From Ichthyophis bannanicus (lineage: Eukaryota > Chordata > Amphibia > Gymnophiona > Ichthyophiidae): DNA of 64,000 bases. This document shows, piece by piece, positions 1 to 10,077 of the stretch (position 1 is the stretch's first letter; each line of letters starts with the position of its first letter). Both the position numbers and the translations under genes were made by a program. Location of the stretch: positions 1,243,735,523 to 1,243,799,522 of the forward strand of contig CM066033.1 of assembly GCA_033557465.1 (NCBI GenBank), given 5' to 3'. The notes below the pieces were generated by a model. That model searched no databases. It was not told where the DNA came from and saw nothing but the letters and a program-made list of their open reading frames with translations.

Positions 1-566
1 TATTTTCATTTTTACTACAACCAGAAAAATCAGCTTAAGACAAAAGTCTTTTTTAACTGGATTTAGTGTGGGGGAGAGAAAAATTGATAGAATCATTGGA
101 GTCCTATTGAAATTAAAACAATAGAGCAATCACTTGATATCAGTAGGTGTACGTACAAGAGTAAAAACATCTGCAAAAATGTCTTCTAATAAGATAATTA
201 TCTAGACCATATTTAATGGAATTAACATTTGAACATTTGCATTTATTAGGTGGATATTTATTCCAACAAGCTGGACCAGCTTAAGAAAACACTATATTGC
301 ATTCCGCTGGGTCTGAGCAAAGTTTTTTAAGATGGCAATGGGGATGCCAGAGTTACTTGTGTGAGCCTGCTCTCCCATCTTCCTTCATTTGGAAGCCATC
401 CATTCATTATACACAACAAATAGTAATGTATAGTCTATTTCAAGTAATATCATTGCTTCTAGCTATGAGACAGGACTATATAATACATCCATCAGTGTAA
501 CTGAGGTTCCATTCCTCAGTGAAAATATAGAGGTCAAGAATAAGAGGTAAAACCACCAGTTAAAGT
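1..566. other. No recognisable feature
   Basis: AT-rich sequence with only short ORFs that have no coding character. I see no repeat, RNA gene or element boundary here. Confidence 0.5.
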
Positions 567-589
567 GTGAGTCTTCATTCAGTAGGATG

Positions 590-890
590 GGTTCAACCAA
601 TAGCATGCCATAGAGATCTCATTGATTTGATTCATGCTTTTGCGACGTCTGGCCTAGATTATTGCAATTGTCTATATTGTGTCTTACATAAATACCAACT
701 TATGCTGTTACAACTGGTACAAAGTACAGCTAAGTGTTTGCTACTAAGTCTAAAGTCTTCACTATGCTACATTGTCTTCCTGTGGAGTTGCCAGTTCAAT
801 TCAAAATGGTGTGTCTTGTTTTTAAAGTACTGCAGGAGGAGGAACCTAAATATTTGTGCAATCTATTACTGAACACTATGATCCTCACAG
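590..890 (+). pseudogene. L2-like LINE reverse-transcriptase fragment
   Basis: Conceptual translation shows the finger/thumb region typical of L2-type LINEs. A segment reading HAFATSGLDYCN is followed by LQLVQ. After a frame change comes a segment reading LPVELPVQFKMVCLVFKVLQ and then PKYLCNLLL. The family normally has this order: DYCN motif, LQLVQN, HWLPV, FKxL. Two frames are needed (one open from 567, one from about 734), so at least one frameshift has occurred and the copy is dead. Neither the 5' coding part nor a 3' tail is visible next to it. CR1 or Rex-type assignment is possible, since these LINEs share the motifs. Confidence 0.6.
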
Positions 891-1380
891 TAACAGTTAC
901 TGGCTGTACCTATAAGGGCTGATGCTGGAGATTCTGGTGCCCCCTGCAACCTATAGATCAGAGCTCCCTTCCTCATTATTATTAATGCTGGTTACACTCC
1001 ACCCCCCAACCCCCTCCATAAAGAGTTTACTCCCAAAAAAAAGCACTGTAAATACTGCAGCGGGCTCTGGAACATCCAAACACCTATTTGGACAGCTAAA
1101 CAATTCAAATTACTACAGTACAGATCTCTACATACAAACTCCATGTTAACAGAACACCTGGTCTTCATCACATGCTCAGAACACAGACCCTCACCAAGTA
1201 CAGAATACGTAACCACAACCTAAAAATAAAAATATGTAGATAAAAATTAAACTGCAACCCCAAGAAGCCAGATTCTGCATACACTGCAACATCAGTGAAA
1301 TAGAAAGAGAAGCATTTCCATGTACTGTATAAAATCTAAAGATTGAAAATAATATTATTTTTTATACCTTTGTTGTCTGA
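891..1380. other. Unclassified sequence
   Basis: A-rich on the plus strand toward the end, with no ORF of note and no inverted repeats that I can see. It could be the remainder of an old retroelement 3' region, but nothing identifies it. Confidence 0.35.
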
Positions 1381-1559
1381 CCATTTTATTCTCTGATCAT
1401 GCTGGTCCCAATCTGAGCTTTCTGTTTTCCTCTGTCTTCTCTTAGCTCTCTTTCTATGGTCTCTAGTACATCTGCCATTTCTTGTCTCCTTATGTTTTCT
1501 TCAATTTGTTCCATCTTGGATATTGATCTTTTCCCTTCATCTTTCTTCCATTTATTTTT

Positions 1560-1800
1560 CTGTCTGTCCACTCAGACTTCACTGCTCTTTCTTACTATCC
1601 AGTCCTCAATCCCCCTCTTTTTTTACTCCACCTACCTACCACTTTTCAACTCTCACCCCAGTCCTCTCATTCCTCCCTCTTTTTTCCTGGTCCATTATTC
1701 CCCATTCTCACTCGCTCTCTCTCTCTCTGCCCCCCCCCCCTCTCTTTTTCTCCCTCGCTCTTTCCTCTCCCCTTGGAAAAAATATCATGCGACACCATCC
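1560..1800. repeat. Pyrimidine-rich low-complexity tract
   Basis: Strongly CT-rich plus strand with a (CT)n run and a C run near 1710-1740. Open frames on both strands here are compositional. Just downstream, at about 1785-1900, the phrase 'caccatcccc' followed by a 'gtcagca' module occurs twice, suggesting a degenerate two-unit repeat. Confidence 0.7.
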
Positions 1801-1867
1801 CCGGCGTCGTCTCTCTTTTTCCAAGTCAGCAGCAGAAAGATCTCATGGCACCATCCCCAGTTTTATC

Positions 1868-1983
1868 TTTATTTCTCTGAGTCAGCAAGCAGGAGCCAGT
1901 GCTGCCTGTAGCATTCACTTCTGGTGAATGGCCCCACACACTAGAAGTGAATTGGCTGACGTTGCTGACTCAGAGAAAGAAAG
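1868..1983. repeat. Short inverted repeat upstream of the 320-codon ORF
   Basis: The arms read 'tttctctgagtcagcaa' at about 1874-1890 and its complement 'ttgctgactcagagaaa' at about 1962-1978. An inner pair 'cattcacttct' / 'agaagtgaat' allows a folded structure of about 115 nt. It ends immediately before the ATG at 1984. Confidence 0.6.
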
Positions 1984-2946
1984 ATGAAGCTGGAGATGGT
2001 ACTGCACAACACTGGAGCTTGTGATAAGGAAGCTTATCATAGCTCAGGTAGGAGCTATAGAAAAGATGATGTGACTCTGAACAAGCAACCTGTCAGTTTT
2101 GGTAGAAGTAAGAAAACAGAGTTTTCACATAACAGACTACTAGTTCCAGAATGCACCAGGTTTCCAGCAGCCATGAGAGGGGCTGAAGTGAGAAAACGTG
2201 TGTGCAATCAAGAGAGCTATGAGGTAATCCCTAAGCACTCATCTCAAAGGGCAGGGCCTGATTCAACACAGCTGCGCTGTGTTAGGGAGGAGCACACATT
2301 AGAACAGAATAAGAATAGAGCTTATTCTACTGATAACAGCTTCAGGAAAAGATACAGCAACGGCTACAAGCACCAACATCACTTGGAGAAACAGAAGCCA
2401 AGCCAAGCGGATAGAGAGAGAAGGAAACTCTCTGGAAGGAAGAGAAGGAAGGCCATTGGAAGGTCTGGGAGAATCCAAGGCAGTACCCATACTGGGAGGT
2501 ATTCCAAGTGCCAGCAGAGTCCATTGGACTGGAGTCAGCCAGAGGAATGGAAGGGCAGAGATAGGAATCACCAGGGGCTACCTGGAAGAGAGAAGACTGC
2601 ACGTGGAAAGGACTTTCAGACCTATGCCAAAAGGTATGTGAGGGAAGATCCAGTGTCCAGGGATCAAGATTGGAAGGCTGGACATCAGAACTGGATTACA
2701 TACTGGCCAGGATATACAGAGAGGAATTATGATAGCAGGAGAGGCTCAGATATGAACACTGATCCAGACCCTATCTATAATAGTGAATGGCAGCAAGGGA
2801 ATAAGCATTCTCATGATAGTGCCTTATGGAAAGACTCGTCTGTGCCAATGTATGATAGTGACCCTATGCTGATTGATGAAGGGGGAGATACAGCAGATGA
2901 AACTATTAATTACATGGACTGTTCTCTATCTAAATGCTATTGCTAG
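1984..2946 (+). CDS. Hypothetical 320-codon ORF, function unknown
   Basis: I do not recognise this protein. It is uninterrupted from the ATG to TAG at 2944-2946 and is one of the longest open frames in the window outside identified transposons. It is hydrophilic: rich in Arg, Lys, Ser, Glu, Gln and Tyr, with a basic middle (about residues 110-170), an acidic stretch near residues 285-310 and Cys residues at the C-terminus. There is no membrane segment or obvious catalytic motif. The purine-rich composition alone could keep the frame open. It could be an exon, a gag-like or ORF1-like remnant of an unrecognised retroelement, or chance. A short hairpin lies directly upstream. Confidence 0.25.
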   Translation: MKLEMVLHNTGACDKEAYHSSGRSYRKDDVTLNKQPVSFGRSKKTEFSHNRLLVPECTRFPAAMRGAEVRKRVCNQESYEVIPKHSSQRAGPDSTQLRCVREEHTLEQNKNRAYSTDNSFRKRYSNGYKHQHHLEKQKPSQADRERRKLSGRKRRKAIGRSGRIQGSTHTGRYSKCQQSPLDWSQPEEWKGRDRNHQGLPGREKTARGKDFQTYAKRYVREDPVSRDQDWKAGHQNWITYWPGYTERNYDSRRGSDMNTDPDPIYNSEWQQGNKHSHDSALWKDSSVPMYDSDPMLIDEGGDTADETINYMDCSLSKCYC

Positions 2947-4130
2947 CTTTCTGTGAGCAAACACATCAGCCATCACAAAGAAACCTAACTTTGTTCTTTA
3001 TTTCCACTGCAAACAGCTCTTAAAGCAGGATTTGGGTTCACACAGTAGCAGCCAGCCAGCTAAAGGGTTTCAGCTGGTCAATTGATAGTAATTAAAGCTG
3101 CACCTGATTGTGTGTGTTGGGATCTGCGTGGAAAATAAGCAGAAGTTAACCTAACAAGCAAAGTTTATTCATTTCTTTGTGCCTTTTTATTTGGTAATTA
3201 TTTGCTAAGAAAACATTAGCTAATTGCCTGACAAGCTGAAGGTTGTTTTCTGATTTGCTTTGTGACTTTATGTTATCCATTTAAACACTGCAAGCAAGTA
3301 ACCTCATTTATATTGCTACCAAGCATATTTGTGCTGGGTGAATTAAACCCCATCAATAAAAGAAGTATTTTATTGGCCTTACCACTGGTATCACAACTCA
3401 ATTATTGTCTTCAGCTGTGTTTGGGAGTGAAAGAACTACATTACCCACAATACCTTGCAAGAATCATATGAATATATGCATCGTCAAGATTGTGTAAGTT
3501 CTCACCCTAGGCAGCCGTCTGACAAGCTGCATGTGAAAAACAGGAAGTGCCCCTGTTTAACCTCCAGGAACTCGGTACGGCCAGTATCTGCAACGTCTCA
3601 CAGATGCAGGAGTAAAGGAAAATGACACTGTTTACTCCCACAACTATGCAGAGGTGAACTGGAGTGCCAGGTTTCAGGATTCACCAGCTCTTTCTGAAGT
3701 CAGTCAGGTGCGCATGGGGCCCCTTGTGCGCGCATATGCCTAGTGCCGGCCCTGCTTGGGGGGTGGGGTGTCTAGCAACTGCACCCCCGAGGATGGTGCT
3801 CCCCTGCCACGCTTACCCCACTTACTGGGTAGCGCCGGCCCTGTACCAGATTAAATATGGCTTCAAAGTACCAGGCAGCGAGCATTTCTATTTTGTGGGC
3901 TGGTTCAGTGGAATTCGCTACCTACCTGACATTCAGATAAAAGACAAAATTGTAGTTATGTAAGCTGATGTAATAGAAAATAAAAAAGGAATGCAATATG
4001 GTAGAGTTGGGGGGGATTGAAGGATGTTGAACTTTATTTTAGGAGTGGAGAAATTTTTAACGTAAAACATTATGGAATTTGTAACTTGCTTTAATGCTTC
4101 TCTAAAGTGTGCCTTATGAAATATAACTAA
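2947..4130. other. Unclassified sequence
   Basis: No convincing coding or repeat signature. There is a possible poly(A) signal 'aataaaag' near 3355 followed by ordinary sequence. The stretch 3690-3850 is GC-richer but shows no CpG-island-scale density. Confidence 0.35.
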
Positions 4131-4568
4131 GGCCCTTTTACTAAAGCATGTTAGGTTTTTGCATTTAACGTGCATTTAGCACAAAATCTAACGTGTTACG
4201 TAAGTGCAAAGCCTCCATGGTAACTGTCAGTTGTGTGACCAGCATGTTCCTGACAATTAATACGTGCATGCATACCCTAAAGCGTGGTGCTATTATCACA
4301 GGAGCCCTTACCTCCTCCTATTGAAGTGGAGGCAAAAGCATCCACACTAATTGCAACATTGACAGCGCACAATATGTCCCTCCCACACTAACTGCAATGT
4401 GCTCACTATGCCCACTCTCTGCCTCTAACCCTTCCACTCAGCACCCTAAGCATAACTGGCAGTGCAAAAATTGGCATATTTGAACTGTCATATCCCTGCA
4501 GTAACTGTTACCGAGGGGCTGAGCGCAATTAAAGTACACCACACAGCACACTTTAGCAGAAGGGCCCC
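4131..4568. mobile_element. MITE with GGCCCTTTTACTAAA-type ends
   Basis: The left end reads GGCCCTTTTACTAAAG and the right end is its imperfect complement, CTTTAGCAGAAGGGCC. The interior has no ORF. Flanks are TAA on the left and TTA on the right, which resembles the 3-bp TWA target of PIF/Harbinger elements but is not an exact duplication. The class is therefore inferred; a hAT-like origin is also possible. Confidence 0.55.
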
Positions 4569-4900
4569 TTAGTAAATTTAACCAGTTAACCTTAACCAGA
4601 CATTCAGCTAACCTCTGTGGTTAAAGTCAGACACCTGTATATACTGTCCTAAAGTTAACTAGATGAGTTGTTTAGCTAACTTTAAGACAGTCATTTATGT
4701 GACCAAGATTAACCAGATATAGTTACTGAAGTTATAAGTGGGTTTTGGCTTTGGGACCCGGTTTGGGGGCTTGGAGGGGGGTGGTAAGGGACAAATATTA
4801 TGGGGTTAATTGTTATATATGTTTTATTTGTGCATGCAAATCACTATGGGTGTCTTGTAAGAGGTGACCTATGATTAAATAAATAAATAATTACTAAACT
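4569..4900 (+). repeat. Possible LINE 3' tail ending in (TAAA)n
   Basis: The stretch ends in 'attaaataaataaataa', the usual short tandem tail of L2-type LINEs, preceded by 'tgtcttgtaagaggtgacc'. No coding remnant precedes it, so the call rests on the tail alone. Confidence 0.35.
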
Positions 4901-4958
4901 GCATAGCACTGGCTATGGTGCTATCTGCAAAACTTTAAGCAGATTCCTGGAACACCCT

Positions 4959-5182
4959 GGTCTCCCAGTTTTACTGGTCCCATCCTGGAACCCTAACATT
5001 CCCAGACACTAAAGCCTGAAAGGACAACATAATTTCCCCCAAGCTGTGCCCCCAATCTGCCAAAGAGCAGTAAATAGCTGCTGTAAGGCACTCACAGACT
5101 CCGAGAGGTTGCATATTCTTGGAAGGACTAAAAAGGTATCATCATCCAAAACTAGATATTACTAAAAAGGCAAGCAGCCCTC
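4959..5182 (+). repeat. Copy 1 of a 224-bp direct repeat
   Basis: This segment is repeated at 8251-8474 in the same orientation, with high identity and no large indels. Shared landmarks in order are 'atcctggaaccctaacattc', 'gagcagtaaatagctgctg', 'ggttgcatattcttggaag' and 'aaggcaagcagccctc'. The two copies bracket the L2-like 3' end and the hAT element. Confidence 0.9.
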
Positions 5183-5710
5183 CTCCAGTATGCAGATAAA
5201 TTTTCACTAGATATCAAGATATCTAGCCAAAAGCTATCCCTTCAGAAACAAATTTCAAAAGCAAATGATTTAGTAAATCAAATACATTTGTTACAATATT
5301 GACTCCATAATTTATTTTAGAGACCTCTAAGGTTTTGCTTTATGTGGGTGGCAGAGACCTCTACTGACTCTACTAAAATATTGCATTGTGACCTTTTATG
5401 CCACCCAGTGTTTCCAGAACATGGGAGGGCTCTCCTTACTGATGAGGTAATGGTAGAAAAGGACCTCATTTGGAAGGAAGCCTGACTGATATAAAGACCA
5501 AGGCCAGTGTTTCCTGTCTGGCTGACATAGCCACTGGTTCCACAGTCATGCATCACAGAGGAAAAGGAGAGATCTCTAAATAACCAAGCTAGAGAACCAA
5601 CCAACAGAAGCAGTGATAACAGCAGCTCAGGCCACTGCATTACAGCCTGAGGAGCAAAGGAGAACCCAGAGGAGAAGGAGCCTTGGAAACTAAGGAGCAG
5701 CAGTGAGACC
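5183..5710. other. Unclassified sequence
   Basis: No recognisable element. A purine-rich plus strand between about 5560 and 5710 leaves open minus-strand frames, probably compositional. Confidence 0.35.
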
Positions 5711-6334
5711 ATGATCCTGGAAAAGTACAGAAACTGCCTCCTAAAGCCAAGACAAAGAGGACCAGGCCTAAGGGCACAAGTTCACCATTCACAAGTTCAC
5801 CATCCATTCACCCACAAAGCCATCCATCAAACACAGGACTCCCAACTTCACACCCTACTGTCTCAACCAGCCCACGGCAGAACTACAAGACAAGCCTCCA
5901 GCAATTCCCTCACCGTCCCTCACAAAAGAATCAAATGCTCACAACGGATCTGCAACCGAGCCTTTGAACTCTATGCTCCATCCTTATGGAACTCTCTACC
6001 GAGTTGTCTCCGCAATAATGCCAATCTACTATCTTTCAGGAAACAGCTGAAAACTATCCTGTTCCAGGAATACTTTAACACGACCCCCACCAAAAAAGCG
6101 CACTAACCTTTGATCTCACCCATCATGACCCCCCAACGCAAACCTGTACTAACCTGTCCATGTCCAAACTCTGTCCCATGTCCAAAGTCTATCCTATGTT
6201 GAAATCATCAATGTTGTCTCCCCGGTGATGGCCCCGCCCTAAACTTAAATTCCCCCCACCCTTTTATATGTAACGCCACTTTGACCCGGTGAAAAGCGGG
6301 ATATAAATACAGCTAAATAAATAAAATAAATAAA
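5711..6334 (+). pseudogene. L2-like LINE, C-terminus of ORF2 and 3' tail
   Basis: The open frame 5711-6106 ends with the C-terminal signature of L2-type ORF2: a stretch reading FELYAPSLWNSLPSCLRNN, then FRKQLKTILFQEYF. A 230-bp 3' UTR follows. It contains 'tttgacccggtgaaaagcgg' and 'gatataaata' and ends in (TAAA)n around 6320-6334. This is the standard arrangement of an L2-family 3' end. The copy is strongly 5'-truncated, so it has no RT or endonuclease and is inactive. Confidence 0.75.
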
Positions 6335-6469
6335 GTTCTGCAATCGCATCCATGTACAGCATCCAACTCTACAAGGTAGTCTGGGAAAAGCAGCTAGCAA
6401 GGAGGTTTTCTCCATCTGCAAGGGAGAATCCAATTAAACTCTGAGTGAATGTAACTGTCTGATTTTAAC

Positions 6470-6477
6470 TCTGCCAT
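6470..6477. repeat. Left TSD of the hAT element
   Basis: 'tctgccat', identical to 8103-8110. Confidence 0.85.
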
Positions 6478-8102
6478 TAGGGTTGCCAATTGGATGGTTT
6501 TCAGCTGGCCTGGCCAGTTTTCATATGGCCAGGCCGACTGCTGGCAGATTGTTAAAACCAGCACTTGAAAAGCCGGGTTTTTTGTGGCTGGTGGGCAGAA
6601 CTGCTATCATAGGCGGGTTTCTATTCTTCCCTCCTATGAGAAGCTGCTATTCTGCCAAGCTGAGACTAGTCAACCGAATGAGCCAATGAGACAGCAGAGG
6701 GAGTGACTAGAGAGTAGTGGGACTGAGTAAAAGTTAGCCGAATGAGCCAATGAAACAACAGAGGAAGGGACTGTAGTGGGTGTTGAGTAAGTCAGCCAAA
6801 TAAGCCAATGAGACAACAGAGGGAGAGACTAGAGAGTAGTGGGAGCTGAGTAAAAGTCAGCCAAATGAGCCAATGAGACAACAGAGGGAGGGACTAGGGA
6901 GTAGTGGAAGTTGAGTAAGTCAACCGAAGGAGCCAATGGGACAACAGAGGTAGGGATCAGGAAGTAGTGAAAGCTGAGTAAGCCAGCCGAAGGAGCTAAT
7001 GAGACAACAGAGGGAGGGACTAGGGAGTAGTGGAGGGAGCTTCCTGCAGGATGTTTTTCATCCACTAGTGGAAATGGAAAGAGAGAGCCAGCCAGTCACA
7101 GCCAGAGGCAGGGCTAGAGCCAGCCAAATGACAGTGAGTGGGTCTGAACAGTGATACTGGACTTTCCAGGGTCTTAAAAAAACATTTTTTATATGGGGAT
7201 GGTTATGGTGCTATTGTGCTGTGCTGTGCTGCACTGCCTGAACTCTGGTCCTTGATTCACTTAAATAAATGTCCATATCGTCACTTATTTTTAACTTCCA
7301 ACTATTCAGATGCTCACTGCTGCCAAGGACAGTTCATATCAATATATCTGCTTGCAGCCAATCAATGTAATGTCACTCAAACTCTCAGCATTTTATATTT
7401 TATTAAACGCAAATCAGGCACACACTTAGGTTTTTTTTGTAACTCCTTGTCAGCATTTCAGTCTTCAAAACATGGCGCCTCTGCGTCCCTGCATCACCGT
7501 GGGTCCTGGGACTGACTGGCAGGTTACTCACACCATGTAAGGGCAGCCCACCACTTTAGGTTTCATAGTTATCGTCTAAAGAGTTATCTCAATGAATGAA
7601 ATCCAAGCTTTAGACTGCAATGCATTACTCCAACGGCAGTCTTCATCCTGCAGTGCACCGAGCGTATTAGTGCTGAAGGATTGGAGTAGGTTCTTATGTT
7701 GCTTTCTTCAATGTATAGGATTATTTAGTTTAAATAGCTCCCCTATTTGGGCAATATTATTCCATTTGGTCCACCTGGGTTTCAGGAAGTTCATAAATAA
7801 ATCCACAGCACACAGTGAGGTATACTAAACTGCAACTTTACTGAAATATCATTGAGCTTCAGCATTCACAGTACTTCCCAAGAAGACACTCAAACACAGT
7901 ATTCACAGTTCTAATGATAGATCTATATAATCATATCCTTTCACCTTTAGAGTTTCTCCCCTACAGCTACCTAAACGTGCCCTTGGTCATTTTTGTGGGT
8001 GGGGCTAGGATAGAGCATGGGTGGGACTGGGGGCAGGGAATGGGCGGAGCATGGCGAGCCACAGGTGTCGGGTTTTTCTCGGTCAAAAAGTTGGCAACCC
8101 TA
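6478..8102. mobile_element. Non-autonomous hAT-type DNA transposon, 1.6 kb
   Basis: The ends are perfect 12-bp terminal inverted repeats (TIRs): TAGGGTTGCCAA at the left, TTGGCAACCCTA at the right. They are flanked by identical 8-bp duplications, 'tctgccat' at 6470-6477 and 8103-8110. An 8-bp TSD with a short TAGGG/CAGGG-type TIR is characteristic of hAT elements. No transposase is recognisable inside. The element carries a minisatellite (6665-7035) and otherwise unclassified sequence (7140-8000). The precise TSD suggests a single clean insertion. Confidence 0.88.
6665..7035. repeat. Minisatellite, about 6 units of 60-65 bp
   Basis: The block 'agccaatgagacaacagagg' followed by 'gactagagagtagtggg' and 'gctgagtaa(aa)gtcagcc' repeats about six times with scattered substitutions (unit starts near 6669, 6733, 6791, 6856, 6917 and 6979). 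The minus-strand reading frame stays open through the array as a repetitive peptide, an effect of the period rather than evidence of a gene. Confidence 0.88.
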
Positions 8103-8110
8103 TCTGCCAT
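8103..8110. repeat. Right TSD of the hAT element
   Basis: 'tctgccat', identical to 6470-6477. Confidence 0.85.
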
Positions 8111-8250
8111 AATATGCCTTATATTTTTTTCATTGTTATTGGCAATGACTCTCAAAGATTTTTTTTCAGTAGATCCTTGTTTCAGAACAACCAAATTATG
8201 GCCTGGACCTATTCACTGAGAGTGGATGAAACAAGTTCTAACATGCCAAA

Positions 8251-8474
8251 GGTCTCCCAGTGTTACTGATCCAATCCTGGAACCCTAACATTCCCAGACA
8301 TTAATGTCTGCAAGGACAACATAATCTCCCTGAAGCTGGGCCCCCAATCAGCCAAAGAGCAGTAAATAGCTGCTGTAAGGCACTCCCAGACTCCGAGGGG
8401 TTGCATATTCTTGGAAGGATTATAAAGGTACCGTCATCCAAAACTAGATATTAATAAAAAGGCAAGCAGCCCTC
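8251..8474 (+). repeat. Copy 2 of the 224-bp direct repeat
   Basis: Matches 4959-5182 in the same orientation; see that entry for landmarks. The differences are scattered substitutions. Confidence 0.9.
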
Positions 8475-9305
8475 TACATGAAACATCTATAGCATTCATG
8501 TTAATATGATAAAACAAGTGATTAGCTTCCTAAAAATACAGATAAATCATAACATTACTTTCCATGCCATCATTTACTAAAGGAAAATAAAATTGTTTGA
8601 CTGAATGATGTCCAGTAAAATTAATACTTGATCTCACATTCTATTTTTTCTGCTGATTATCACATAACCACATAGTTTATTACCTTTCAAAGTACACAGT
8701 GTGCCAGTTTCTGGATTGAATTGCATGTTTATAGCATGATGGGCTGTGTTTCATGGATTCATCCAATTCATTCCACTATATGTTCAGCTTCAATTTTTCC
8801 TATTTTATAAACATTTGTTACTGTAAATGTAGCATTAAAGTTCCACAACTCAACTTTAAGGATCATTCTGGTAAAAAAAATACCGCTGCAAACATGTGAT
8901 CTTTGAGTTCCATATGTACTAGTCTTTGAATTTTAGGTCATATCTGCCACTATCTACCCGTCATCATTTCACTGTGAGCACAACTAGATCTATGCAGCAC
9001 TGTACAGATACACATAAGAGACAGTCTCCACTTCAAGGTGTCTGCAATCTAGTGAAGACATACAGACAAGATAAACAAACAGGCTTCAGGGAATTTATGA
9101 ATTACAGTACACGTGGTAAAACTAACAAGGCTATAGTTAGGGAAAGCAAGAATTTAAAGTTCAAAGCAATCTCAAAAAAGGAGAGGGTACGTGGACACAC
9201 CATCTCTGCAAGGTTATGAGTCTCGACATATGGTTCTGCAGCACATGTTGCTCGGAGCTGGTGACAGACAAGGGCACAAATAAGAGGACACTTTCCCAAT
9301 GAGCA
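8475..9305. other. Mostly unclassified; repeat similarity at about 8990-9110
   Basis: A stretch around 8990-9110 ('gcagcactgtaca', then 'gacagtctcc', then 'caatctagtgaagaca') matches the segment near 57890-57970 ('gcagcatgtaca', 'gacagtccctg', 'caatctaaaagga'). This points to a dispersed repeat family. The rest shows nothing identifiable. Confidence 0.45.
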
Positions 9306-9535
9306 CAGTACATAAGATATGCCATACTGGGTCAGACCAAGGTCCATCAAGCCCAGTATCCTGTTTCCAACAGTGGCCAATCTAGGTCATACGTACCTAG
9401 CAGTTTCCCCAAAAGACACAGGTTCCACAATGCTTGTACTGGGTCAAGCATTGATATCCTGGGTCCCTTCTTAATAATGGCTTATGGACCTTTCCTCCAG
9501 GAACTTGTCCAAACCTTTTTTAAACCCAGCTACAC
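9306..9535 (-). mobile_element. CR1-like LINE 3' end, 5'-truncated
   Basis: On the plus strand the landmarks are 'gccatactgggtcagacca', 'cagtatcctgtttccaacag', 'tggacctttcctccaggaa' and 'cttgtccaaacctttttta'. The same signature recurs at 59880-60110, next to recognisable CR1 ORF2 C-terminal coding sequence on the minus strand, and on the plus strand at 21794-21990. It is therefore the 3' region of a CR1-type LINE on the minus strand. Confidence 0.8.
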
Positions 9536-9604
9536 TACACTACAAGTAAATGAGGAGAAATGCAGACAAAGGGGTGTCTTCAGCTGTTCTGAATCAATCT
9601 GCTC

Positions 9605-9691
9605 TCTACTAATCACTGATGTTAAGCAGCATTGGGTCTGGCTAGTACTTGGATGGGAGACCAGCTTGGAATACCAGAAGTTATAAACTTA
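9605..9691 (+). mobile_element. 5S rRNA-derived SINE head, left half of an interrupted SINE
   Basis: The stretch resembles the 3' half of vertebrate 5S rRNA. It has 'gttaagcagcattgggtctg', then 'gctagtacttggatgggaga', 'cc' and 'ggaatacca', in the order and spacing of the internal control region and 3' stem of 5S. It lacks the 5' half and carries substitutions, so it is not a functional 5S gene. The sequence stops at the DIRS border. A SINE tail resumes on the other side at 15364, so one SINE copy was split. Confidence 0.8.
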
Positions 9692-9850
9692 ATCTCCAGG
9701 AACAAGCAGGAATGTAGTCATCACATATGGGTATCAACAGAGCCCACACAGGAACACTCCCCAACATCCAATCAGAACACTTTTGGGAGCATCCCACAGC
9801 ACCTGCGTGCTGCCTTCCCGCCTTTCCCAACTGCCTCTCTCCAGTTCTTC
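9692..9850. repeat. DIRS left inverted terminal repeat
   Basis: Complementary to about 15170-15332. Shared blocks are 'cacatatgggtatc', 'ccaatcagaac', 'cttttgggagcatcccacag' and 'cctttcccaactgcctctct'. The inner part contains a CCAAT-like box ('ccaatcagaac'), which may belong to the element's promoter; that role is inference. Confidence 0.9.
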
Positions 9851-10077
9851 TTTTTCCGCGGAGCCAGCAGGTCGTGTTTCCTGTCACTGCAGAAGAATTT
9901 CTTTTTTATTTCTTTCTTTTTGTGGTCGCGTCTGCCTTCTTCGACGCTCTACCGGTACCGCCGGTCTTTTTTTTTTATTTCTGTAAAAAAAAATATATAT
10001 ATATATATTTCTTTTTTCCTTTTCTTCAGGTGCACGCGCCTTTTTTGGGCCTTAGGCCCAAAATCTTTTTCCTCAAC

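Noticed and set aside
6829..7065. Repetitive secreted-type peptide on the minus strand
   Set aside because: It is a translation of the minisatellite; the period divisible by three in some units keeps it open.
4959..8474. LTR retrotransposon bounded by 224-bp repeats
   Set aside because: No gag/pol, primer-binding site or polypurine tract between the copies. The interior is an L2 tail and a hAT element.
9605..9691. Functional 5S rRNA gene
   Set aside because: Only the 3' half resembles 5S, substitutions are many, and it ends at a transposon border. It fits a 5S-derived SINE head.
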